Below, piece after piece: positions 54,201 to 62,575 of a stretch of 64,000 nucleotides of DNA. A program made the translations under genes and the position numbers. The stretch's first letter is position 1. Every line of letters begins with the position of its first letter. The stretch is from Chrysoperla carnea (taxonomy: Eukaryota; Arthropoda; Insecta; Neuroptera; Chrysopidae). The DNA lies in NCBI RefSeq assembly GCF_905475395.1, contig NC_058339.1, forward strand, positions 46,695,172 to 46,759,171. Reading direction: 5' to 3'. The notes under the pieces were generated by a model, which was given only the letters and a program-made list of their open reading frames with translations, did not search any database and had not been told where the DNA came from.

Positions 54201-55678
54201 ACAAGCATATGTTTTGTAAATTTTCAACGATGGATTAACCTATTGTTTTCAATCTTGGCCTAAGTTTTTATTTTATAAATGTTTATGACTTTTATTACAA
54301 TCAATTTTTTGAAAAATAGAAAAAATTATCTTTTTTCCATATCGTTAATTGCTCTTTGCCGTAAGGTGCTTGAATTTTCCAAACTTCTCTCTTACATAAA
54401 ACTTTGGACTTAGGTACTTTATTTCCAATTTCTTGGGAGTTTTTTTTTAAATTTTCATTTTTACAATTCTTAAATTTAATTATTTTGTTTCAAAGTCTAC
54501 CGTAGAAACTGTTTTATGTAAGATTTAAAGGAAAATTGGAAACAAATTTGTATCACGCTTTTCGGCAAGTATTACATGTTATGGAGTAATGTTTTATATT
54601 TTTATTACAATTTATTATACCGAACGCAACAAAAATTTATTACCCTTGCCAAACTACAATTGAAGCTGTATCTACCACATAATTCTTTACCAAAAACAGA
54701 AACACATACAGCATCATAATTTTTTAGAAATTTATTACATCATTCTTCCATCAATTTCAGAAATGACAGTGGTATTAAAATTTTGTTTGATGTAGTAATT
54801 TTCAAATCAGTGATGTTATAAATTCTAAATCAGTATAGCAGAGTAAAAACTTTGAATGACATTGGCAGCTGTCCTTAATTTGTTGCTGTGGATTGGTGTC
54901 AGGATTAATATGCGGTTTTTAATTAGCAAATATCAGCGATAGTAAACTTAAATATTATGATACTTTTTATAATGGTACATATTTATTTTTTATTGCGATT
55001 AAAATTGTTTCTTGATTCATTAATAAAACTTTGACACCTTCAATACGTCAACTTTATCTATGATGTGTCTTTTTGGATGGAAGAATGCAACTTTTTTTTT
55101 TTTTTATATTCTTATAGTTAAGCAAAATATCATCCTGGATAGATTATATTAACAGGTTTATTTAACAATTTTTAACTGCATTTTATTGTTTTATCGTTTA
55201 ATTTTGAAGTCTTAAAATAATATTGAATATTTATTGTATTCCTGTAGACACATGTGTACGTACCTCTGTTCATACTCAAAGCTGCTCGAAAATTATCTTG
55301 TCCTTTTTGCCCGTCAACAAGTTGTCCAAGACCGTTCTTTAGTTGATTACCTTCTTGAATTCCATCATATGTTTTATCTGTTAAATCCACCTCATCGGCT
55401 TGTTGAACACCTTGTGGCATTGAATAACTGATAAGACCTTCTGTAACAATATTAACAATATAACTTCATAATTAAAAAGTATGCTTTCATTTGTTTTATA
55501 AGTATATTAATTTAATATCTTTGTGCTTACCTAGCCACTTACAGCCCAATATTTCAACACGCATGCACACAGTTCTAACATGTACACTATGTGGAATAAA
55601 TCTTATTTTGCTTCCAACAATCGGTGGTTCCAGCATTTGTTTTACTTCAGTGTAAGTGTTGGTATTGCCGGCCAATAA
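27291..55678 (-). CDS. Ddr: Discoidin-domain receptor tyrosine kinase, 3' part
   Basis: DDRs are collagen-binding receptor tyrosine kinases of the plasma membrane. Twelve minus-strand exons join in phase: 55678-55531, 55440-55264, 42101-41962, 40278-40071, 37306-37154, 37069-36867, 35745-35526, 34871-34184, 32953-32861, 29150-29003, 28931-28782, 27443-27291, encoding 826 residues to the stop. The order is end of discoidin domain, DS-like domain, juxtamembrane stalk, one membrane helix, proline-rich cytoplasmic linker and C-terminal kinase. No exon with a start codon or the first discoidin strands was found up to 64000, so the gene is cut by the window edge. Introns total more than 25 kb; the longest (42102-55263) is 13 kb. 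The C-terminal stretch [17 protein letters not shown] closely resembles the insect Ddr proteins as I remember them. Identity is very secure. Confidence 0.95.
27576..28600 (+). mobile_element. Deleted Tigger/pogo DNA transposon in Ddr intron
   Basis: The element is flanked by TA on both sides (27574-27575 and 28601-28602), the target of pogo elements. Inverted ends are CATGAAACTTGGTTAAGTGG and, reversed, CAGTGAAACCTGGTTAAG. Several copies of a subterminal motif like ACCTCTATTAGTGAGAC occur near both ends. Inside, 27953-28156 encodes a CENP-B/Psq-type DNA-binding region ([16 protein letters not shown]), and one base out of frame at about 28147-28416 it continues [18 protein letters not shown]. 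The frame ends near NYSVGEYLI, just before the catalytic DDE domain would start; that domain is absent. So it cannot encode a transposase but could once have been moved by a relative. Confidence 0.85.
29151..32860. other. Ddr intron, 3.7 kb
   Basis: No exon or RNA gene recognised. The outstanding feature is the palindromic mariner at 30328-30842. Frames near 31087-31335 do not resemble any protein I know. Confidence 0.55.
30328..30842. mobile_element. Perfect palindrome made from a mariner 5' end
   Basis: Arms 30328-30565 and 30605-30842 (238 bp each) appear to be exact complements around a 39 bp spacer, with centre at 30585. Both ends start AGGTTGGCTGATAAGTCCCC, a mariner-type terminal repeat. 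Read from the right arm on the minus strand the sequence continues through the spacer as the start of a mariner transposase: [17 protein letters not shown], then [14 protein letters not shown]. So the element is the first ~277 bp of a mariner with its first 238 bp duplicated in reverse. The catalytic domain is absent. A TA target duplication is not obvious at the borders. The lack of mismatches means it is young or kept identical by gene conversion. Confidence 0.9.
32954..34183. other. Ddr intron, 1.2 kb
   Basis: Nothing recognisable; no known repeat family or open frame of note. Confidence 0.5.
35746..36866. other. Ddr intron, 1.1 kb
   Basis: Contains a family D copy (TAGCGCAGGAGCTG then GAATTCCCTCA) at 36013-36052. 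The 88-codon frame at 36255-36521 shows no family resemblance. Confidence 0.5.
36013..36052 (+). repeat. Family D short dispersed repeat
   Basis: TTCTTAGCGCAGGAGCTGCG followed by GAATTCCCTCAAA, in a Ddr intron. Confidence 0.6.
36867..37069 (-). other. Ddr transmembrane exon
   Basis: This exon encodes a single hydrophobic helix, beginning [13 protein letters not shown] and ending ILFIIV, followed at once by the basic stop-transfer RNRRLK. It separates the extracellular stalk (exon 37306-37154, acidic and Pro/Ser-rich) from the cytoplasmic linker. Phase 1 at its 5' side and phase 0 at its 3' side agree with the neighbouring exons. Confidence 0.93.
37307..40070. other. Ddr intron, 2.8 kb
   Basis: No exon recognised. 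Near 37608-37665 a short stretch (TATTATAAATGTGAAAGT followed by TGAATGGATTTGAT) resembles the repeat at 42.9 kb. Around 39843-39886 the motif ATGGCGTTCACACC is repeated as ATGGCGTTTACACC. Confidence 0.5.
40528..40646 (+). repeat. Solitary 3' end of family A
   Basis: It is nearly identical over about 115 bp to the piece at 968-1090 and has the same start (CTATACTTGATTATCAG) and the same right limit (TTTGTTTTCA). It includes the family palindrome CAACAATTAACTCAGTC. Confidence 0.85.
40717..41717. repeat. Family B array, three ~300-307 bp units
   Basis: GGAATTTTTTTAAGG recurs at about 40788, 41095, 41401 and 41700, so the period is 307, 306 and 299 bp. Units are very alike. Each contains both GGTAATTTTGACCC and its complement GGGTCAAAATTACC, so the real building block is an inverted ~153 bp half-unit. 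The array starts with the same CTTTGCGTATTCCATTC flank as the one at 21967. It lies in the Ddr intron 40279-41961, ending 245 bp from an exon. Confidence 0.92.
42895..43110 (+). repeat. Dispersed arthropod-type repeat
   Basis: The stretch CTACTAATATTATAAATGTG followed by repeated TTTGGATG and TTGAACAGATTTAGATG resembles, from memory, a repeat common in many insect genomes. I do not assign it to a transposon class. A short relative lies at 37608-37665. Confidence 0.4.
44137..44470 (+). repeat. Family C repeat
   Basis: Shares an ordered set of blocks with 61963-62280: TTTTTACCC, CAAGGAGTGGTT, TTTTCGCG, GTATGTATGTAT, AAATTTCTTT, ATTTTTGGT, AAAATAGTAAT, GTATCAAAATAAAGGA and AAAAGGGGATTA. It has no coding capacity. 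The two copies are quite diverged. Confidence 0.7.
44380..44406. repeat. Poly(A) run, 27 bp
   Basis: An uninterrupted A tract inside the family C copy. Confidence 0.95.
46745..46920. other. GC-richer island with overlapping open frames
   Basis: The island stands out from its AT-rich intron. On plus, 46759-46899 encodes 46 residues (for example [14 protein letters not shown]), with an in-frame stop that overlaps a possible donor AAG/GTAAAG. On minus a frame reads [19 protein letters not shown] before a stop at 46803. I recognise no family. It could be an exon of a nested gene, a retroposed fragment, or repeat debris. Confidence 0.3.
48741..49333. mobile_element. Fold-back element, ~590 bp
   Basis: The left arm (TTCTATATACATTTTT, GGCGTGAAAT, AAGACTCTTC, CGATTTGAAATT, CTGCCCT, TTCGAAAATCCTGTTAATTTT) recurs complemented in reverse order from about 49040 to 49333. 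Arms are near 280 bp, moderately diverged, around a centre near 49037. There is no coding content, so it is a non-autonomous fold-back or MITE. Family unknown. Confidence 0.8.
50578..50622 (-). repeat. Family D short dispersed repeat
   Basis: On the minus strand it reads TCGTAGCGCAGGAGCTGTG, then GCTAAGCGAATTCCCTCAAA. The same order of motifs occurs on plus at 818-853 and 36013-36052. Confidence 0.6.
52797..53010. mobile_element. Compact fold-back with flanking direct repeat
   Basis: The left arm runs from about 52803 (CTCCGAGGTACCTGGTG, CCCAGGCTAAG, GAGTTTTCGAGAAATTCG) and is complemented by 52924-53009. A second relation overlays it: ATATTCGTGCTCAGCAACC at about 52883 is directly repeated as ATATTCGGATTCAGCGACC at about 53022, each followed by a CCGAGTAA motif and a T/A-rich stretch ending ATTAT. 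No coding content. Confidence 0.75.
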
Positions 55679-57574
55679 CTGCAACAAGTAATTTTTAATT
55701 AAACTTTTGATAATCAGGTATATGTAAATTTAATTAATGATATGAATGTTATAGTTTTTGTTGTACATTCAAATACAAAATTGTGCCTGTTAACTGAATA
55801 TGCCCGAATGCGCCAAGATCTCGCAGATTTGCTAAAATTCCGCAGCACTTCTTGCATTACATTCGAATCAATAAGGAAGGTGGTAAATATGTAAAACCAA
55901 ACCACAGGTGGCAGAATTTAAGAATTGAGTCAGTTGTTTTAAGAAATACGGTTATTTGAAATACATTCCTTTGTAGAAATTTTAGACAACTAGTCCAGTG
56001 TTTTTTCCAGCCAAAATTTGGTAGGTTTGGGTATAAAACAATAATCATATAAATAGAAAACTGTAGAAACTCTTTACGAAAATAATAATTTCTTATGGTT
56101 TTCATAGGTGGTATTCAATTTAATCTTTCTAGAATGGTAAAAATAGTATCTTACGATCCCAGGCCAGAGAGTTGGCCGTAAGTGAGAAATCTTATAATTT
56201 TACTGTAAGTGTTGTCGTGCTACAAAAATAGAAAGCCACAAAAGTCGCTCTTCTTGGAATTAAATGCTGCGGGGAAGACCGTACTTCCAACTAGTAAGTG
56301 AAGAAAAATTATTTAAAAAAATATTCTTCGTCATTTTTGAAATTTGAATATTGATTAATTCTGCTTAAATAAAAATGGTGGGAGCGCAATTAAGTGGATA
56401 AATAGTATTTAAGAAGATTCGATTTACAAGGTATTTAACAAAGTACAACCAGTTGAAGAACATATTCTAGAGCCAATTTGCGGCGAACCAAAAAATTGTA
56501 AATTCTTAAGTTTTGTACTTCACCATTTATTTATTCACTTATCATCAATTTAACATTTACTCAGTTACAATTAATTTAAAATATGTAATTTAAAAAAATT
56601 GGTCGGGACTACCATTTAGACACTATTTATGTCGATTACTAGAAATTCTTTTAACAACAACGACTTATCGATACTTTTAATGTAATTTTTTGAATTTTTT
56701 TTAATTTTATCGTCATTTATATCAATTTTAATGACATATGGCTTAATCACTTAAACTCTAACGCGACGATATTCGAAAATAGCAAACTATTATTCACATT
56801 TCGTAAAATAATTGAAGTAGTTTGTAAATTTAGAAAAAACAAAATCGAAAAAATGACATTTCAGTTAATGAATTCGCTAATAAATTTTTTTTTTTCGATA
56901 AATAATATCTGAATATAGATAATACAATTATATTTAGTTGATATAGTGTATCAGATACTATCATTTCGATACTTTACCAGAAGTAGCTAGAGGTAAAAGA
57001 GGATCAATCATTTATTCCTAGGTGGTATGGCATTAGTTAAAGGTAGTTTTATAGTTGGTTATGAAATGGATAGAAACAACAGCATGGCTCACGTTAATTA
57101 GAACACACATATGGGTTCACTATGGCTACTGAATACATATATATTTACTATCAGTTCGAACAGAGAGACATCATCGTGTCACATCTCATATGGACAGTAG
57201 ATGCTGTATCCCTTGAGGCTGTCTGTCATATATGCTGGTTGCTTGTACTATATGTTACCTACTAGTTAAATTTTTGAAAGAAAAGTTATTAATTTTATCC
57301 CGAAAAACGAGATTAAAATCTTTTGATTTACGGGAGACTCGAATGACTGCCAAACTCAATTCATAATATTGGATCAATTAAAATTTGTACTAAATTGACT
57401 CCATTCCCTTACCTTTGGCACGAAAGGGAGATGAAGCATAATTAGCATCGAGCTATGAGGGGAAGTAAGTGTAATATAAGAAGTCCGATTCATCAGTTTT
57501 CTCCCCAACTAAAAAAAGGGGTGTTATAGATTTGACCACTAAACGATTTTGATTTGTTTTGTTTCGTTCGAAGG

Positions 57575-57768
57575 GTAATTAAATGGAGAGTTTTTTTAGC
57601 TTACGTTTCAAGTGCGAGCTTAGGGTTCCGTACATGAAGAAACTAAAAAATTTGCGATTAACTTCAAAATCGGCTCAGTTTGGAAAAGGCTTTAATGTAA
57701 GAGGTAATTTAATGGAGGTTGTTCTTAGATGTTTTTCAAGTGCGACTTTAGGGTTCCGTATCCGAAGT
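57575..57768 (+). repeat. Two direct copies of a ~65 bp repeat
   Basis: GGTAATTAAATGGAG with CAAGTGCGAGCTTAGGGTTC recurs 127 bp later as GGTAATTTAATGGAG with CAAGTGCGACTTTAGGGTTC, both followed by CGTA and GAAG. It may be the internal repeat of a transposon remnant. Confidence 0.6.
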
Positions 57769-58533
57769 TTTTGTAAATTTTGTAAATTTCACTTGTGCGT
57801 AGTACATTCCCCGAGAGTGAGAGAGTACATACATATGTACACATTAAGCAATGTACATAAGAAAGATACTCATATAGGTATGCTCAATTAATAATTATTG
57901 TATCAATTTCCACTCTTCCAAGTCGATACAGCCATAAAGCATAGTGAACTGTCTATTACTGTTAAGACGCCAAATGCATAAATCAGTATACAACTCAAAG
58001 ACAATCTCCACGGAACAAAATATGTAGCAAACACACCTATAATAGTATCTTTCTTATAATGATATCTATCTACTCTCTCATACTCTGGGGTTTTAATATG
58101 CAAAAATTGTGAATCGAACGCTCAATATATAAATGAACACAATTATCAACTTTGCCAGAGAGCTACTGATGTGTCTTCTACAGGTCGTATCTATCACAGT
58201 TTGTTTAGGTGTATATATCGACCGATATGAATGTCATGTTTTGTCAGATCCAACAAATATTATAAAACTCTGTACTGTATATAGTTTAACGTGTCACGTA
58301 TGCAATTTTATGGCAGCAATACAAAATTTTTTTAAATAAAAAATTCAGTTTTAACTCGTTATTTATTAATTGGTCGAGGTTAGATATCGCCCGTACATTG
58401 AGACGAATAATTAAGTACGACCATGAAAATAAAGTATACTAGATCAAATAAAACAACTTGTCATTGTCTGCTGTCAAGTCAAACTAGACTGAAATTTGGA
58501 AATTTGTAGAATGTAAAATCGCATTTTAAAATT

Positions 58534-59091
58534 AACAAGTGAAAACAAACAGTTGACTGAGTTAATTGTTGAAATACCATGTATAGACAGTGTTGATTAC
58601 TCTGTCACATTACGTATACATACATGTCACACATATATAATTGATAAAGCCATTACATACATACTATACAATTTGCGCTCTCACGGGTAAACAATGATGT
58701 TTACGAAAAAATGTTTCAATCAAAAGTTGTTTATTTTTTTATAAGGGAAAATTTTTTACATTTAAACTTTCGTTCTATCTCTAACGGTTTACAAAATGGG
58801 TCCTATGGACCCAACACCCAACTGACCTATGTTGCTCATTTACGAACTTGACCTCACTTTTTACGTCCTCAGCACACTGTAACTATTTCAGCTTAATATC
58901 TCTTTTCGTTTTTGAGTAATCGTGATGACAGACAGACGACAGACAGACAGGCAACCGGAAATTGACTAATTAGGTGATTCTATGAACACCTACACCAAAA
59001 TTTTTTTCGTAGCAGCATTATTTTTAAGTGTTACAAACTTGGGACTAAACTTAGTATAACTTGCATATTACATATATGCATGGTATAAAAA
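58534..59091 (-). repeat. Family A repeat, full length, inverted
   Basis: Read on minus, it starts TTTATACCATGCATATATG and ends TTTTCACTTGTT, about 558 bp, with every family block in order including the GTCTGTCTGTC tract and the ~26 bp imperfect palindrome near its end. This is the best copy for defining the family. No coding frame is present. Confidence 0.88.
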
Positions 59092-59391
59092 TCATTTTAA
59101 ATTAAAATTGTTTAATTTAATTTGTGAACATACGAATCACGAAATAAATTTGTTAATTTTGAATGACACCGTATAGATATCCATAATTTTAATGTTCCTA
59201 TAAGCCTGCTTCTTCTATTACACTGTACATTTATGGATTTTAATAATATTATTTTTATACACAAAAAACAGTTCGTTTAAATTTTTATATACCTTCACAT
59301 ACATTGCTTCGACTAAGGTCTTTGTGGAACATTCAAGTTACACTTAAAATGGTTAAATATTGTTTATGATTTCAATAGGGTATTATCGTTA

Positions 59392-59680
59392 ATAATAATA
59401 ATAATAATTAGCCACTGGACCCACTAAGTGGGTATGGGCCTCTCCTCCATTTTTAAGGAAAAGTAATTTTAAATTTTTTTTTAAATTTTAAATTTTTTAT
59501 GTTTTTAGATTGCTGGCAAGATTTTTATGGCATTTTTCCACGCATGTCTGTCCCTTGCAAATCTGGTCCACTCGTTACCAGCATAGCGTTTAAATTCGTC
59601 CATCCATCTTATATTCTGCCTTCCTTGCCTTCTTTTGCAGTAATTAGGTGTCCAATATATTAGTTTTTTAATCCATAATC
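59392..59680 (-). mobile_element. 5'-truncated LINE (RTE/Jockey-like), last ORF residues
   Basis: Minus-strand 59654-59505 encodes a reverse-transcriptase C-terminal tail (GRQNIRWMDEFKRYAG, NEWTRFARDRHAWKNA) ending in TAA, followed by a 3' UTR and an (ATT)n tail at 59392-59412. A 12 bp target duplication, GTATTATCGTTA, is exact at 59380-59391 and 59681-59692. The intact duplication and tail show a target-primed insertion cut short at 289 bp. Clade placement rests on the GRxxxRWxDE pattern only. Confidence 0.85.
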
Positions 59681-61062
59681 GTATTATCGTTAGTCAAAAA
59701 TAAATCATGAAGTTTGAAAAAAGTTAAAATTTATGTAAAATATACTTAAATATTCTGATTTCAAGTCATAAAAGCACTTTTTTAAAATATTAAAATTAAA
59801 AATCGTAATTTTTAAACTGTATATCACGTGACCTAAAACGCGAGTAAGACCTGCCTTGATGTCATAGCGGTATGAGTCATAGACCATCAGTTAGTTCAGT
59901 GTAGACAGTTGGGTATAATATATACATAGATAAGTGTTTATATTTATATTATAATCAGATGTCTATGAATATATCTGTCAAAATTATTTGTGTTATTTCG
60001 TATAGTGATACCCATATTACGTCATTAAAAATTGGATGCCCGCGTTTTTGACAGTTTAAAAAAGATTTAAAATTTAATTTAAGTTTTTGGCAAGAAAGCG
60101 TGTGTATTTTTCCGAAATAAATTTTTGGTGGCTTTTTATTAGCAAAATCAACATTTTGAAATACTTTTTCAAAAATAGTGGAATACCCTATTATTCTAAA
60201 AGTCAAAAATAATTTTAGCCTACAAACCGTTCAATCTCATTGCTATTATCATATTTTATATAATATTCACATGTAGATAATAAGTAAAATCGATTATCGC
60301 TTGTAAAAATCTACATACGTTGCATAACAACAATGTTCATTGATATATCATAATCATATACATTTAGATAATAATGTACAACTAGATCAAATAAGTTGTT
60401 ACAATAATAAATACGTTATATAATTTAGTATAGTTGTTTCACAAATACCTGCAGATTGTTTTGAAAGAAACAATCAATATGGTTTTCGTATAAATGTAAA
60501 ACATATTTACTACCTCGAACCGTACGGAATTCGGCAGTGCGATACCTGTGGTTAAAACAGGCTAGTGAAAAAATATTTCAAAATATTAAAAGTTAATTAC
60601 TTTTTGTTTATGCAGCGTGCTTTTATAAGTTGACATATGCCTAAAAACTAAATTTAAATTTAAAATTAATTTAATCAAGGAAAATGTTTGGAACGAAAAA
60701 TGTTAGTTTCAAAGACACACATCTTATAGCGGCATCAAATTTGATATAAGTTTTCAGGTTCAATTAAAACAACACTTTGATTCATAATTGACAAACATTA
60801 GATGAACGTTTTAAATTAGAAAGTTGTTATTTATAGATACGTAAATATTTTTCGTTCGAAACATTTTTTTGTAAACCGAATAGTTAAGACAGTAATTGAT
60901 AGCAAAAATCTAACTTTTTATGCGTTTGTTCATTCAATTTTAACGAAAATGGTCTTTATAGAAAAACATAGTAAAATTTTCTTAGAAGAGTTATTTTAAA
61001 GAAACAATTATTAAACTTTTCGGTCTGTTTTTTTAAGTTTTTTTTAATCATAAAATCACTAT

Positions 61063-61541
61063 AGTCTGTCTGTCTGTCTGTCTGTACACGAGAATTAAAA
61101 AACAAAAAGACATATCAAGCTGAAATTCTCATAGCGTGCTAAGAACATAAAAAGTGAGGTCGAGTTCGTGAGAAATACAGGCCAATTTGGTCTTGGGTCC
61201 GTTGAGATAGAACAAAAAATTAAATGTAAAAAATGTGTCTTATAAAAAAATTATCAAATTTTGTTTGAAACATTTTTTCGTAAACATCCCTGTTTCCCAT
61301 GGGAGTGCAAATAATTGTATATATTTTAAATTTACACGTTACATATATTATGTATGTGTTTGTTTGTTTAAAGCATATACTATATCCACTGAGAAAGTGA
61401 GATGAAACATTTTCTTATTATATTGTGTGTAAGAGTGGCTATCTTTCTTTACTTAGTAGTTTACTTAGTTGAGTAATCAAGACTATATATACATGGTAAT
61501 TCAACAATTAACTCAATTAAATTGTTTGTTTTCACTTGTTA
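61063..61541 (+). repeat. Family A repeat, nearly full length
   Basis: Begins at the GTCTGTCTGTCTGTCTGT tract and continues through ACATATCAAGCTGAAATT, AAACATTTTTTCGTAAACATC and the palindrome to TTTTCACTTGTT. The start of the family (TATACCATG) is missing. Confidence 0.82.
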
Positions 61542-61962
61542 CTTTTATTTTCAAAGAAATATTTTTGAAAAATCTATAGTATATTTGAACTAAAGTGTTA
61601 TAACAAACGTACCATTCATTGTTCAGGGTATATTTTAGCTGTACTATAATAGTTTTAGTTGGAATGATAATCATTTAAAGTACTATAGGTACCACTATGA
61701 TATTACTAGGTCCTCACATATAAACACGCATATTGTAATATACATCATCATATTTTATGTATATATTATATATATATTCGAAAGGTACTCGAAAAATAGG
61801 TTGCATGATTTATATGAAACTATCATTGTGTGATGATTTGTAGCAATTTTACATTTTGATAATGACCATATTATATTTATACAGAGTGATCAGATTTTAT
61901 AGCTCCTTTGCCTTTTATCTTAGGGTACAAAATTTGGAAAAAATTGAACCTTCAATATAATC

Positions 61963-62280
61963 ATTTTTACCCAACTGTCAAGGAGTGGTTATGTTTTTCG
62001 CGGGGTTTCTTGTATGTATGTATATATATATTTTTTTTTTAATATTATACTACGTGTTTTATGTATATTTGTTTGAAAATTTCTTTATAACCTCGTATTT
62101 TCGGAATTTTTGATGGATTTCGAAAGTTAAGGAATCGTTATATTCGTCTTAAAAACCCAAGTCGGATTTGAAATAAGACAGATTTTTGGTGCAAAATAGT
62201 AATTCGGTAATAAAAAACAGTTAATCAAGCCTATCGAGTTGCGTATCAAAATAAAGGAAATGAAAAGGGGATTATAAAGT
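61963..62280 (+). repeat. Family C repeat
   Basis: The second copy of the blocks seen at 44137-44470, with TTTTTACCCAACTGTCAAGG at its start and AAAAGGGGATTATAAAG at its end. Confidence 0.7.
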
Positions 62281-62484
62281 TATATGAATATATAAGTTAT
62301 ATGTTATTTTATTATATATTAAATTTAATTAGGAATAATAAATTGGTTTAAAAAGTTTTAATGGATTGTAATAAGAGGGTGTTTTTAATGACGGGACACT
62401 AAAAAGTCAAAAATAAAATAAATAATTAAAAAAAAAATTAAAAACCCGACTGCGTTAAATACAATCTGAAAAAAAAACTTAGTA

Positions 62485-62575
62485 ATGTACATTGCGATTT
62501 TAACAGTTAAAACCCATTAAAATATATAATAATAAGCTCTGACTGTTAAAATCGCTATGTACCCTACAGAAATTG
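62485..62575. repeat. Short inverted repeat, ~24 bp arms
   Basis: TGTACATTGCGATTTTAACAG is complemented 40 bp later by CTGTTAAAATCGCTATGTACC, with two mismatches. It could be a tiny MITE or the end of the neighbouring family C element. Confidence 0.55.

Larger units (their letters stand above)
42102..55263. other. Giant Ddr intron, 13.2 kb
   Basis: No exon of Ddr or of another gene was recognised. It holds a dispersed repeat at 42895-43110, family C at 44137-44470, a poly(A) run at 44380-44406, a family A scrap near 44505-44562, a GC-richer island at 46745-46920, fold-backs at 48741-49333 and 52797-53010, and a family D copy at 50578-50622. The remainder is AT-rich and featureless to my eye. 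Confidence 0.6.
40071..55678 (-). other. Ddr extracellular exons (discoidin end and DS-like domain)
   Basis: Exon 55678-55531 encodes the last strand of the discoidin domain ([20 protein letters not shown]); exon 55440-55264 encodes [13 protein letters not shown] and GLGQLVDG, as in vertebrate DDRs at the start of the DS-like domain. Exon 42101-41962 has YEWVGW and [14 protein letters not shown]. Exon 40278-40071 has [15 protein letters not shown], closing the DS-like fold just before the stalk. Every junction keeps phase. Confidence 0.92.

Noticed and set aside
58534-59091. Family A as a Helitron
   Set aside because: The end hairpin fits, but no CTRR terminus or TC start was found, so I left the class open.
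61063-61110. GTCT tandem tract as a CRISPR-like or regulatory array
   Set aside because: It is a simple microsatellite inside family A and occurs at the same place in other copies.
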